Positions 22,075 through 31,990 of a stretch of DNA of 64,000 nucleotides are shown here, one piece after another. Source of the DNA: Inia geoffrensis. Lineage: Eukaryota > Chordata > Mammalia > Artiodactyla > Iniidae. The stretch is taken from NCBI GenBank assembly GCA_036417435.1, contig CM070902.1:42678600-42742599 (forward strand). Direction: 5' to 3'. Below the pieces are notes generated by a model. The model had not been told where the DNA came from. It did no database searches and was given only the letters and a program-made list of their open reading frames with translations. Numbering within the stretch: position 1 is the first letter of the stretch; each line of letters starts with the position of its first letter. Position numbers and translations under genes: made by a program.

Positions 22075-22304
22075 TAATCTACTGTTTATTGGGTTGTATC
22101 CTCAGCTGGACTATAGCTCTTTAAAGAAAATCACTGTATTTTTCATTATTGTCCCTTCAGGACCATCCACATTATCTAGCACGTGTTCATAAATATTGTG
22201 GCTACAGATAAAATGAAAGAAATACACTAAAAGTTGTATGTCTCCATGTGGGCCATAAGAGATAATCAAGATATGTACATTTATCAAGAGTGTGCACTTA
22301 TTTC

Positions 22305-22700
22305 AGCCAATTTTTTTCAATTCCTGCTATGTATCAGACATCTTAGTATATTCTAAACTGTTTTTAGAGGTGAGCTCCATAAACAATGAGAAGGAATCTT
22401 ATAGTTACAGTATATGAAAATTAGAATACGTGTTTCAAAAAAGAGTTGAAGCTTAAGGATCAGGTATATGAAAAAGAGTTCCAGCCTTGAGCCTAGCTAG
22501 CAAAGGAATGGAACAAGGTCCTCTTTGGAAAGAAGGATAGAAAATATTATGAGTGAAAGCAGGAAAAATACATTTGGGCTACATCAGAAAAGGCTCTAAA
22601 CACCAGTCTAAGGAATTTCAGCTGTAAAGTGCATACAGAGGAGGAACTGTGAATACCTGAGCAAGGGAATAACATTGGGAAAGCACACTTCACAGGCCCT
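22305..22700 (-). repeat. L2 LINE 3' portion, diverged
   Basis: 'CCTGCTATGTATCAGACATC' start, then 'AAAGGCTCTAAACACCAGTC', 'TAAGGAATTTCAGCTGTAAA' and 'GAGCAAGGGAATAACATTGG' follow reverse L2. Confidence 0.6.
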
Positions 22701-22908
22701 TGCCAGGCACCCCCTCACAAGTACAACCATTGCCTAAGATGGCTTGCTTACACGACTTGGAAGAAAATGATTCTGTAGGGAATGTCTCTGTGATTTCTCT
22801 TTCCTTTATTGGAAATCTGACCTATATTCTCATCCCACCTGTTGGTTACTGTTGTATCATCTGGAATTCAGCTCAGACCTGGTACTTAAACATAAAATAA
22901 ATCAGAAT

Positions 22909-22911
<3 letters not shown>

Positions 22912-22966
<55 letters not shown>
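22912..22966. repeat. (AT)n microsatellite, about 27 uninterrupted units
   Basis: Pure alternating AT for about 55 bases, followed by AAAATAAAATAAA. Long pure AT tracts are highly length-variable and can extrude as cruciforms. Confidence 0.98.
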
Positions 22967-22971
<5 letters not shown>

Positions 22972-23440
22972 AAATAAACACCACTCTCCCAAAAGAGAAA
23001 TCTTTCCTTATCTGACAACCCCAGGCTCCTGCCTTCCTCTCTACCCACTTCCCCCACTTCCTTCTCCCTGTTAAGAAGTGTTAATGGACTGTTAGAGATA
23101 AAATGGGCCCAGCTGTGGACCCAGCCTTACACTACCCAAATAATTGTACAAATATATCACTGCAAATTTTTATGATGCCATGAAGGAAAAGTGTTGCGTA
23201 CTAAGAAAGCATGTAACAAGGTAATCTAATCTCTTCTCAGAAGTTAGGGACATTTTTATTGTGAAATGGTTGCTTAAACCTCAACAATAAGTACAAACAT
23301 CATTTGTGTGTATGCTCATGTGTGTAGTCATGAGGGTACTGCCTCCTTCATACACATGTACTCATGTATGTGTATGAAGGGAGCAGGTAACATTCTTAGG
23401 AAAGGACAATGGCATGTATACATATCCCCAGGCATGATGA
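22967..23440. other. Unassigned stretch containing a 13-base hairpin
   Basis: No repeat recognised. Inverted arms at 23345-23357 and 23368-23380 are described separately. Confidence 0.45.
23345..23380. repeat. Perfect inverted repeat, 13-base arms, 10-base loop
   Basis: CCTTCATACACAT (23345-23357) and ATGTGTATGAAGG (23368-23380) are exact reverse complements, inside a GT/CA-flavoured patch. Confidence 0.9.
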
Positions 23441-23627
23441 AAGATGGTTCTCAAACACTTATAGGATCAGGTAATATTCAACAAACATCTGTGTTGTGTG
23501 CTAGGACTTTCAGGCAATAAGAAGAGCTCAGTGCAAAATCTCCAATCTTAAGAAAAGTACATTAAAAATAATAAATGATCAGAGGCAGTTGAGATGAAAC
23601 AAAGTGATATAAAATAATAACAAATTT

Positions 23628-23820
23628 GTTTGACTTACTGTACACTTGCTACATCCCAGATAGCTCTATAAGTATATTACTCCAGTGTATTATTTGATTT
23701 TCACTTATGAAAGAATCCCAACACTACAGATGAGAACACCAAGGCTAGAGATATTAAATGTATGTTGTCTAAGTTGGCATGGCTAGTAAATAGTGAATAT
23801 GAGATTCAATCACAGAAATA
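23628..23820 (-). repeat. MIR SINE
   Basis: 'CACTACAGATGAGAACACCA', 'TAGTAAATAGTGAATATGAG', 'ATTCAATCACAG': reverse MIR. Confidence 0.7.
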
Positions 23821-23857
23821 TTTGAGTTCAAAGATGCTATCAGAAGCATGGAACATA

Positions 23858-23985
23858 TATTCTTCCAACAAATATTTATAATCTATGATGTGCCAAGCAT
23901 ACTTGTTCTAAACATTACCCTCAAGAAGTTACATTATGGGTTCTAGTGGAGGAGACACACAATAAGGCAAAACATAAATAGGTTA
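23858..23985 (-). repeat. L2 LINE 3' end
   Basis: 'CCAACAAATATTTATAATCT', 'GATGTGCCAAGCATACTTGT', 'GGGTTCTAGTGGAGGAGACA'. Confidence 0.8.
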
Positions 23986-23989
23986 ATTA

Positions 23990-24700
23990 TTTTAATCAGT
24001 TTTAGGTATAATTTAAATATAATAAAATGCACCAATATTAAGTTTAAGATTAGATGAGTTTTGACAAATAAATATAGTCATGTAACTACCAGTACCCTGA
24101 TGATTTAGAACATTTCCATTGCTCCAGAAAGCAACTGCATGTCTCTTTCCAGTCAGTCTCCTACTCCACCCATGGCTTCTAGCAACCAGTGACCAGCTCT
24201 TTGTCACTAAGGCTTTTGCTTTTTTGTATACTATTTTTTTTGGGGGGCCACACCCCGTGGCATGCAGGATCTTAGTTCCCCAACCAGGGATCAAACTCAT
24301 GCCCCCTGCCGTGGAAGCACAGAGTGTTAACTACTGGACCACCAGGGAAGTCCCAAGGCTTTGCTTTTTAGTGATTTAATATAAATAGAATCGCACAGTG
24401 TGTCATCTTTTTTTGTCTAACTTCTTTTGCTTAGCATAATATTCTGAGATTTATTTTATGTTGTTGCATATACCACTAATATCTTCCTTTTCATTGCTGA
24501 GTGTTATCTCATTGAATAAATATACCACAATTTGTTTTTCCATTCACCAGTTAATGGTCATTTGGGTTATGTCCAGTTTTTAGTTATTATAAATAAAGCT
24601 ACTATGAACAAATATTTGTATGGACATATGTTTTTATTTCTCTTGAATAAATACCTCAGAGTGGGATTGTTGGGTTGCATAAATTAGAGTATATTTTACT
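23990..24700 (-). mobile_element. Old L1 LINE 3' end, split by a SINE
   Basis: Left part 23990-24221 is diverged 3' UTR ('AGATGAGTTTTGACAAATAA', 'TAACTACCAGTACCCTGATG'). Right part 24355-24700 is ORF2 end ('TTTTGCTTAGCATAATATTC', 'GAGTGGGATTGTTGGGTTGC'). Typical of an older L1M-type element. Confidence 0.8.
24222..24354 (-). mobile_element. CHR-type SINE, short form, nested in the old L1
   Basis: T-rich start, then 'GGATCTTAGTTCCCCAACCA', 'GGGATCAAACTCATGCCCCC' and end 'ACCACCAGGGAAGTCCC': reverse tRNA-Glu SINE. Flanked by AAGGCTTTTGCTTTT (24209-24223) and AAGGCTTTGCTTTT (24355-24368), a target duplication with a one-base gap. Confidence 0.92.
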
Positions 24701-25025
24701 ATATAAGAAACTCCCCAAGTGGACCTGTCATCCATCAACCAAATCCTTCCCCATATCTTCAACCTCTTCTCTCTATTCCAGTTACCTTCCTCCTTTAGCA
24801 CATACTATAGGACCAAAAGAGGATGTAGAAAATTCTGTTTGCTCCCATTGCTCTTTTCTTGTCTTTCAGAAACTCCAGCTCCTCCTGAAGTACACTCCAT
24901 CAAACTCCACTTTCTTCAACACATCCGTACTGCTCTCATCTAATATCCTCCTGATCACTTCTCCTCTGTCATGGAAGGTGTAAATGCCTGCACTCTTGTC
25001 TTCTCTACCATTATTCTTTTTGCCA
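24701..25025. other. Unassigned stretch
   Basis: C/T-rich, with parts reminiscent of L2 ORF sequence ('TCTCATCTAATATCCTCCTG'), but not firmly assigned. Confidence 0.35.
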
Positions 25026-25029
25026 CATA

Positions 25030-25932
25030 TTTTTCACTCAGCAAATATTTACAGAGGACTTATTTTGTGTCAGGCACAGCCCTGGCTACTGGGAATACAG
25101 CTATAGACAAAGAAAAGATCAAAATCCTAGCATGCATTCTACTGAGGAGATACATATATATATACATACATACATACATACACACAAACACATACATACA
25201 TGCTATACTTTTCTCAGAAAATTAAAGCTGAAAAGGTGTGTAGGCAGCTCATTGAGGGGTGAGAGGTAAAACTGTTTTAACTTTTAATAGGATATTAAAG
25301 AAAGATGCCAAGATGGTGACAGTTGAGCAAGGTGACAGGTGACAGGAAAGGTCATGCAATGTGTGGGGATAGAGAGTTCCAGGCAGAATTAATCACAAAT
25401 ACAAAATTCTTGAATCTAAACATGCCTAACATATTCTAGAGACAGTGAGAAGGCCAGTGTGGCTGGAGCAGAGTGAGCAAAAGGGATACAGAAGATGAGG
25501 TTAGAGAGATGAAGGTAGGAGGCAATCAGTAGGCCATGGTAAGGATTTGGAAGTCAGTTTAGATGGGATGTAAAGCCACTGTTGGGTTTTGATCAGAGGA
25601 CCAACATGGTCAGTCTTATATTTGTAAAACTTTACTCCAGCCTCTATGTTGAGAATAGAAGATGACAGACCAGTTGGCAAGTTAATGCAGTAATTTGGGA
25701 GACAGATAATTGAGGTGATAGTGATTGGAGTCTGTGTATATTTTTAAGGTATAGCCACCAGGATTTGTTGAGTAATTAAGTATGGGATATGAAGTTAAAA
25801 AATACTTCATTTATGCTACAAGATTTGGTGCATGGGTTAAGTAGAAGTATGGAGACACCAGTAACTGAGATGGAGAAAACTGCAAGAGGAACAAATTTGG
25901 GAGGTAAAACTGGGAATCCAGTTTTAGATGGC
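25030..25932 (-). repeat. L2 LINE, long 3' portion
   Basis: 'TCAGCAAATATTTACAGAGG', 'ACTTATTTTGTGTCAGGCAC', 'GGGGATAGAGAGTTCCAGGC', 'GTAGGAGGCAATCAGTAGGC', 'TTGATCAGAGGACCAACATG', 'TAACTGAGATGGAGAAAACT'. About 900 bases in correct reverse order, interrupted by a CATA tract at 25151-25202. Confidence 0.85.
25151..25202. repeat. TA/CATA compound microsatellite
   Basis: TACATATATATATACATACATACATACATACACACAAACACATACATACA region; repeats change from TA to CATA. Lies inside the L2. Confidence 0.9.
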
Positions 25933-26379
25933 TTTTCTTGGCTGTGTGTAACACTCTGACTTCCCAGTTTCATGTTACCCTCATCCAAGGAAACTTACCC
26001 TCTGCTCTGCCTATGGTGCTTATCCCTAGGGCATGGTCCTTATGGTCATTTCCTGGGTCTTGTCATCACCAGCTATTGCTTCACCTTCAAAGGACGATTT
26101 CAATCATCCAACTCTCTGGTTACCACCTTGTAATCGCTAGCTCACCCTGTAATGCTCTACTTCCCCTTCTCTTTGGCCTCACTGGGAGATTTGCTCCATT
26201 GACCTCACAACAGTGTTGCTATTGTCCTGTGCTGCTCTTCAAGTTTCCACAGCCGTCCTTAGACACCTTAGATGCATGCATGATCCATTATGGTTCTGAC
26301 ACCATTGTGTGTTCATTTAGCTCACTTTCTCCTCTTTCTCCTGTCATACTACTTATCACAAAACTCTGGTCCTATTAAA
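25933..26379. other. Unassigned stretch between two L2 pieces
   Basis: Open for 146 codons at 25938-26378 (+), but C/T-rich and next to L2. Probably more L2 upstream sequence or chance; no protein family recognised. Confidence 0.4.
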
Positions 26380-27533
26380 TCCCAATTTCCCCACTATCCT
26401 GTCACTATACTTGAATATAACTGGTGAAAAAATCACAAGTGTGCTGAGTTGTCTAACTTTAAACTTATGATCACAAATATCTGATGGCCACTCAGCCCTG
26501 TTTAACAACCCTAATTTATGTCCTTAATAAATTTGCATGTTCATTCTTTGAGATGACCATTTTATATCTTCTCAGATCTCTTCAAAGATGTTAATTCTCC
26601 CTTTCCCCTATTTTCAGCTTATGGTCTTGCTTCTCATTAAACTGAGAAAACAGAAGCAGCTGTGGACTTCCTTGTTTCTCTAACCTCAAATCTATCACCC
26701 TGTCTATATTTATACCTGTATATTTTGACTTGCTTCTAATTAACATGGGTGAACATCTCTGTTCCTACGTGATGTCAAGTCTCTAAACTGGATTATTCAT
26801 CCTCTCACCTACTAAAGATTTTTGTTCTTACAATTATGTATTTTTCCCACCTGAATCTTTATCCTCTCATCTACTAGACTTTTCCTGACATCATTCAAAC
26901 ATACCATAATAAGAAAATCGTAAAAAAATTCCCTCTTACCCTACATTTCTATTTAGCTATTTTCCTTTAACACATTTTGATTGGAAACTTTCCCACAAAG
27001 CTACTGAAACCACTGTTTTCAAAATCATTAACAACCTCCATCTTGCCAACTTCAATGGCCAATTTTCTGACTCGCCTTACTCAAAATATTCACAGCACTT
27101 GACACAGTTCGTTTCTTCCCCTCTTTAAATACTTCCTTCACTTGATCTTCAGAATACCACCCTTTCCCAGTTTCTCCTCCTACCTCATTGGTGACACCAT
27201 CTCAGTCTCCTTTGCAGAGTCTACCTTGAAGTACCTCAGGGCACAATCCTCAGGCCTCTTCCCTCTCCACGGGTTTCCTTGGTGATCTCATTCTACTCCC
27301 ATGGGTGCAAATACTACCTGTTTGCTGAGTGCTCCCAAGCACCACAATTACATGTTCAGTTTCCTACCAAGAGTCTCTAATTGTATGTCTAATGTGCTTC
27401 TTGGTCTGTACAAGGTCATAAAAGAACTCTTGATTTCTAGCCACAACTTCAACCCCACCACCCCACAAACTCAGACCAGCTTTTGTCCCAGTTTTCCTTT
27501 AATAAATGGCACGATTACCCATTCAGTTGCTTC
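26380..27533 (+). repeat. L2 LINE, upstream (ORF2-region) portion
   Basis: 'AACAACCTCCATCTTGCCAA', 'CAGCACTTGACACAGTTCGT', 'CCTTGGTGATCTCATTCTAC', 'CTTTAATAAATGGCACGATT' and 'CCATTCAGTTGCT' follow the part of L2 just upstream of its 3' end. The reverse-transcriptase coding capacity is destroyed. Opposite in orientation to the L2 piece at 25030-25932, with about 100 bases of overlap in L2 coordinates. Confidence 0.7.
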
Positions 27534-27534
27534 T

Positions 27535-27926
27535 TTAGTTTGCTAGGGCTGCCACAGCAAAACACCACAGAATGAGTGGCTTAAACAACAGAAATTTAAC
27601 TGTTCCAGGGGCCAGAAGTTTGAGATCAAGATGTCAGCAGATTTGGTTCTTTCTGAGGCTTCTCCTCTTGGCTTACAAATGATTACCTTCTTGTGGCATC
27701 TTCGCATATTGGTCTCTCTTTGCATGCACATGTCTCATATCTTTCTGTGTGTCCAAATTTCCTCTTCTTATAAGTCACATTGGATTAGGGTTTACCCTAA
27801 AAAACTCATTTTGACTTAATCACATCTTTAAAGACCTTATATTCAACCATAGTTACATTTTGAGATACTGGAGTTAGGACTTCAACATATGAATTTGGAG
27901 GGGAGGAGGCCAGTTAAATCCACAAC
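27535..27926 (-). mobile_element. MLT1-type (MaLR) LTR
   Basis: 'GTTTGCTAGGGCTGCCACAG', 'TGAGTGGCTTAAACAACAGA', 'TTGGATTAGGGTTTACCCTA', 'GGAGTTAGGACTTCAACATA'. An old solitary LTR of the mammalian ERVL-MaLR group; no internal retroviral region seen. Confidence 0.85.
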
Positions 27927-27930
27927 AATT

Positions 27931-28240
27931 CTTTTTTTTTTTTTTTTTTTTTTATTGAAGTAGAGTTGACTTTACAATATTATATTAGTTTCAGGTGTAT
28001 GGTATAGTGTTTCAGTATTTTTATAGATTACATTCCAATAAAGGTTATTACAAAATAATGCTTATAATTCCCTGTGCTGTACAATACATCCTCCTTGCTT
28101 ATTTATTTTATACATGGTAGTTTGTATCTCTTAATCCCATACTCCTATCTGGCATCTCCCCCACCTTCCTTCTTCCCACTGGTAACCACTAGCTTGTTTT
28201 ATGTGTCTGTGAGTCTATATCTGTTTTGCTATATGCATTC
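27931..28240 (-). mobile_element. L1 LINE 3' UTR fragment
   Basis: T run of about 22 bases, then 'ATTGAAGTAGAGTTGACTTT', 'TATATTAGTTTCAGGTGTAT' and 'CCCTGTGCTGTACAATACAT'. Truncated within the UTR. Inserted at the edge of the MLT1. Confidence 0.88.
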
Positions 28241-28399
28241 AATTGAGGATCAGACATAGAATGCCAGAAAATTACAAAAGGAAAAATTTAGTCTCTTGCA
28301 CATCTTTCCTCCAATTCACCACATCACTAGAAAGAAAGGGAGTAGAATATAGATAACACTAACTTACAGTTCAGTAAAGAAGACTAAATGCTAATATTT

Positions 28400-28412
28400 A
28401 GAAGCTACAGGA
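28400..28412. repeat. Target-site duplication, left copy (SINE)
   Basis: AGAAGCTACAGGA; the right copy at 28618-28630 reads AGAAGCTAGGGGA, two differences. Confidence 0.75.
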
Positions 28413-28617
28413 GGGACTTCCCTGGTGGTCCAGTGGGTAAGACTCTGCACTCCCAACGCAGGCGGCCCAGGTTTGATCCCTGGTCAGGGAACTAGATCCC
28501 ACAGGTCACAACTAAGAGTCTGTATGCCGCAACTAAAAATCCCACATGCTGTAACCAAGACCCAGCACAGCCAAAATAAATAAATAACTAAATAAAAATT
28601 AATCTTAAAAAAAAAAA
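28413..28617 (+). mobile_element. CHR/Bov-type tRNA-Glu SINE
   Basis: 'GGGACTTCCCTGGTGGTCCA', 'TGCACTCCCAACGCAGGCGG', 'CCCAGGTTTGATCCCTGGTC', then 'CCGCAACTAAAAATCCCACA' and an A-rich tail with AATAAATAAATAACTAAATAAA. Older than the 17.2 and 52.6 kb copies. Confidence 0.93.
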
Positions 28618-28639
28618 AGAAGCTAGGGGAGAGGCATAG

Positions 28640-28825
28640 AATTCTTTCTCACAGTCCTTATACTATAGATAATATAGATAATATACTAGGAGCTGTGAAT
28701 CATTTCATTCAATTCTTGCAATAGCTGGTGAATAGTATTCCTATTTGACAAATAAAGACCTTGAGATAAAGATAAGTAAAGTAAAATATTCATTGGCAAT
28801 GTAATGGAAGAGTTTTAATTTATTT
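28640..28825 (-). repeat. MIR SINE
   Basis: 'ACTAGGAGCTGTGAATCATT', 'TTGACAAATAAAGACCTTGA': reverse MIR, diverged. Confidence 0.65.
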
Positions 28826-28989
28826 CCATTTTTTCCTGACTCTAAAGCCTGCTTAATGTGTATAACTTTACCATGACTTCCATGTTCTAGAAAAGAAACA
28901 TCTCTGATCTTTATGCTTTTACAGTCTAGCTGGTAAGACGAGGCACTTGAAAAACCAAAGATGAATACAAAATCATATATCAACAAGAC

Positions 28990-29122
28990 CAAATTTAAAG
29001 TTTCTTGATAATAGGGACTTTGTCTCATTCACCAGTGAAGCCTCAGCACATAGTAAATTGCCAAGAACCAAGAGTGTATTCAGTGCACATTTGCCAAATG
29101 AGTAAGTGAATGAATTCATGAA
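28990..29122 (+). repeat. L2 LINE 3' end
   Basis: 'TTTCTTGATAATAGGGACTT', 'TGCCAAATGAGTAAGTGAAT', 'GAATTCATGAACAAATAA'. Confidence 0.7.
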
Positions 29123-29139
29123 CAAATAACACGTTGGAT

Positions 29140-29280
29140 ACTACTCATTCAGCAAGGTATTTAATGAGTGCTTACTGTATACCAAGTTATATATCTAGTA
29201 CTGCTTATAGCGCTGGCACTTACAGTGGTAAACAGAGCAAATATTGCCTAAATTCCATGAGGAAGACAGGCATATTCCCA
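29140..29280 (-). repeat. L2 LINE 3' end
   Basis: 'TCATTCAGCAAGGTATTTAA', 'TGAGTGCTTACTGTATACCA' and 'GTGGTAAACAGAGCAAATAT', head-to-head with the previous L2. Confidence 0.7.
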
Positions 29281-29437
29281 ACAGAGGCAAATGCACATGC
29301 CCTAAAAGAAGAATAATCCAGAGAATGGCCCAAAGAAGGGCAATATCCCCCATGATTCACATGCATAATAACCAGCCCAGCCCCACTTGTGAGAATAAGA
29401 TACCCACTGTTTTCTGAGAACTGTGGAAAATCATTAT

Positions 29438-29692
29438 TAAAATAGCTAATACTTATGGAAGGTTCACATCTTGAAAGGCATTGTTTTAACAACATTCACA
29501 TATAAATGCATTTATTTCTCACAACATCCTCATGATCTGAATACTATTATTATCCCCATTTTACAGATGAGGAAGCTAAGGCACAGAGGAGAGTAGCAAC
29601 ATGTCTAAGGACACAAAACTAGATGATAAAGCCAGGATTTGAATTCAGAGAAGTTAGTTCCAGAGCTCTTACTCTTATAGAATGCAGTAATC
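29438..29692 (-). repeat. MIR SINE, well preserved
   Basis: 'ATTATTATCCCCATTTTACA', 'GATGAGGAAGCTAAGGCACA', 'AGCCAGGATTTGAATTCAGA'. Confidence 0.88.
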
Positions 29693-29908
29693 AACCTCTA
29701 GATTAAAAATTTTTATCTAGAAATAAAAAATAAATTTGTAAACCAAATATGGAAAAATGTAAAGTTGTTGAATCTAGGAAATGGGTTTATGGGTGATCAA
29801 TGCACTATTTTTTCTCAACATTTATGCGTATTCAAACATTTTCATTATAAAACAGTTGAGGAAAAAATACGGTTTTTGAGGACTTCACAAAAATGTGATT
29901 AAAGAGCC

Positions 29909-29948
<40 letters not shown>

Positions 29949-29950
29949 CA
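29909..29950. repeat. (CA)n microsatellite
   Basis: About 40 bases of CA with one CG interruption. Confidence 0.98.
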
Positions 29951-30034
29951 GTTCGGTAAAGGAGAGTAAATGCTAAGAACCTAAGGCAGAGCAGGATTTA
30001 TCTGTTGGCAGGTCCATGTCTACCCCACTCCCAG

Positions 30035-30150
30035 TTTCTGATCTCTTTGAGGGTAAGAACTCTGCCTTGTGAGCACTGCATCCAGCATCCAATGCTGGAT
30101 TTAGAACATGATTGAGGCTTAATGAATACTCGGTGAGCAAATGAAAGAAA
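30035..30150 (+). repeat. L2 LINE 3' end
   Basis: 'CTCTTTGAGGGTAAGAACTC', 'TGCATCCAGCATCCAATGCT', 'TTGAGGCTTAATGAATACTC'. Confidence 0.65.
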
Positions 30151-30207
30151 GAACGGAGATGGGAGATACAGTCTGATATAGGATAGGGAGATGGTTAAAC
30201 TATAGCA

Positions 30208-30664
30208 TGTCAGTTTCTTAGGGGCTGTAACAAAGCAGCACAAACTGGGTGACTTAAAAGAGCAGAAATTGGTGGTCTCACAGTTCTGGAAGTTAGATGT
30301 CCAAAATCATGGTGTCAGGAGGGTCATGTTTGCTCTGAAAACTGTAGAAGGGATAATCCTTTCTTGTCTCTCCCTAGCTTCTTGTGGTGGCTGTCATTCC
30401 TTGTCATTCCATGTTTTGCAGCTAGATCACTCCAATCTCTGCTTGCATCATCTCATGGCATGGCATTCTCCTGGTATGTTTCCCCCTCGTCTTCTTCTAA
30501 GCACACCAATCATATTGGATGAAGGGCCCATCATATTCCAGTATGACCATATCTTAACTAATTACATCTGCAACAGCCCTATTTCCAAATAAGGTCACAT
30601 TCTGAGTTACTGAGGATTAGAACTTAAACATGTCTTTTGAGGAGGTACAATTCAACCCATACAC
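30208..30664 (-). mobile_element. MLT1-type (MaLR) LTR
   Basis: 'CAGTTTCTTAGGGGCTGTAA', 'GTCTCACAGTTCTGGAAGTT', 'CCAATCATATTGGATGAAGG', 'TTTCCAAATAAGGTCACATT', 'TGAGGATTAGAACTTAAACA', 'ACAATTCAACCCATACA'. Nearly full length. Confidence 0.85.
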
Positions 30665-30669
30665 AGGTA

Positions 30670-31395
30670 CAGGGAGAGAAGCATGGAGCGAGAACATCGA
30701 TCCTAGCATACTTTTTCTCTCCAAAATGTCCAGGAGGACACAAATCCAACCAGAATGTTCCAGCATGTAAGATGGGGAACGAACATAATATATATTCATT
30801 GACAATACAGACATTGCAAGGAATTTTACAGCCCCTGCCAATCGAATGCCAGCAACAGCTGGCTCCCACCAGCGCCAAGTCAGCTTTTCCTAAACAGCTT
30901 ATGACTGGCTTCTCAGAGGCTGTTTATGTTTTCAGAATATTAAGCAGTGTTTAGTCACTTTCTCAGGGAGGGCTTCTCAGTGCGGTTTCTAAAAATGTGC
31001 TGAATGTGTTTCCAAAGAGGAAAGGCGCCAGAGGGCCTTTGGTGGGGCGTGCTGAGCCTTGTAATCACAAACAGATGACAGAGCTTCCTGGCTCTGACTT
31101 TAGCTAGTGAGGGTCCTGAACACCAGCTCACAATCAACCTGAGTACAATCCCCATGGTTTACCTTACAAGAACTGTCAAAAATTGTCATGGGCTCTTCAG
31201 TTCTATCGAGTCCCTGACTCTCCAGGGGACTCGATTTTCTGATATGGTCAGGGGGCCCAGTCTTCCTAGCCCTGTGATTAAGAATCCATGAAAGGCCTGC
31301 CATGGCCTTGAGGAGCCAGTAAAGAGACCCCTCCCACCCTGAGGCTCTTGCCCTGAACCAAGCCAGGGCTTTGGCCCTGCACCTCTGCATAATCC
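30670..31395. other. Repeat-poor stretch, possible regulatory DNA
   Basis: About 700 bases without a recognised repeat and with higher GC than its surroundings after 31000. Open frames of 96-105 codons overlap on both strands (30637-30954 +, 31100-31390 -), which argues against any one being a gene. Contains a CTCF-like motif at 31025-31036. Confidence 0.35.
31025..31036 (+). promoter_or_regulatory. CTCF-like motif, candidate only
   Basis: GCGCCAGAGGGC differs by one base from the core CCGCCAGAGGGC form of the CTCF consensus. A 12-base match is expected now and then by chance in 64 kb. Confidence 0.25.
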
Positions 31396-31399
31396 ACCA

Positions 31400-31990
31400 G
31401 CACTTATGGGCTCTTCTTTCTGCTAGGGTTCTTGGAGCACAAGCAACAGAATCTTACTAATTTAAACAAAGGGAGGAAAGGGCTTATTGGATGGGTGCTG
31501 GGTACCCTGTGGGAATACGGGAAGCTTGAACAATCTTAGGCCTCAGGAAGGCAGGAACAGGGACATAGGGACAAAACAATGAGAGAGTTCTCCTCACAGC
31601 ATCCCTAAAATGGATGGATACTAGAACCCTGGGTGCCTGGTGGTCTCTAGTCAAAATACCAATTTCTAACCTAGATGGACTCATCTACCCTCCTGGGTAA
31701 AGCATAATAAGGGGAGGGAGGCACTCTTCAAATGAAGGAGTGCTTCAGAAGAAGGGGGAGGAAGCAGTATACTGAGAGGAGAGCAGCAGCAGCTCCCATG
31801 GCTGGACTGAGGCATATGTGTGTAGAAGGCTCACGGCATCTGGCCCAAAGGCCGGTCTACCACAGCCTGCTTTCTCAGAGTCACGTTCTGGTTTCACTGC
31901 AAGGTCAGCAGGCCCTAGGTCTGTCTTATGTACCCAAACCATGGACAATGAGTGTCAGAGGAAAACCCAAAGAGAAAGATGTCTAGATAG
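31400..31990. repeat. Possible ancient interspersed repeat, family unresolved
   Basis: 'GCTAGGGTTCTTGGAGCACA', 'AGCAACAGAATCTTACTAAT' and 'GGACTGAGGCATATGTGTGT' recall old mammalian repeats, but I cannot name the family. Opposed open frames of 66-84 codons overlap here. Confidence 0.3.

Larger units (their letters stand above)
21230..22215 (+). repeat. L2 LINE 3' end split by an L1
   Basis: Left part 21230-21346 ('CTCTGGAAAGCCTTCCCCAA', 'GTGTCCTTTGAAGTGTTGCC') and right part 22062-22215 ('ATCTACTGTTTATTGGGTTG', 'GACCATCCACATTATCTAGC') are consecutive L2 segments on either side of the L1. Confidence 0.7.

Noticed and set aside
25938..26378. 146-codon open frame
   Set aside because: C/T-rich sequence between two L2 LINE pieces, with no start or splice logic.
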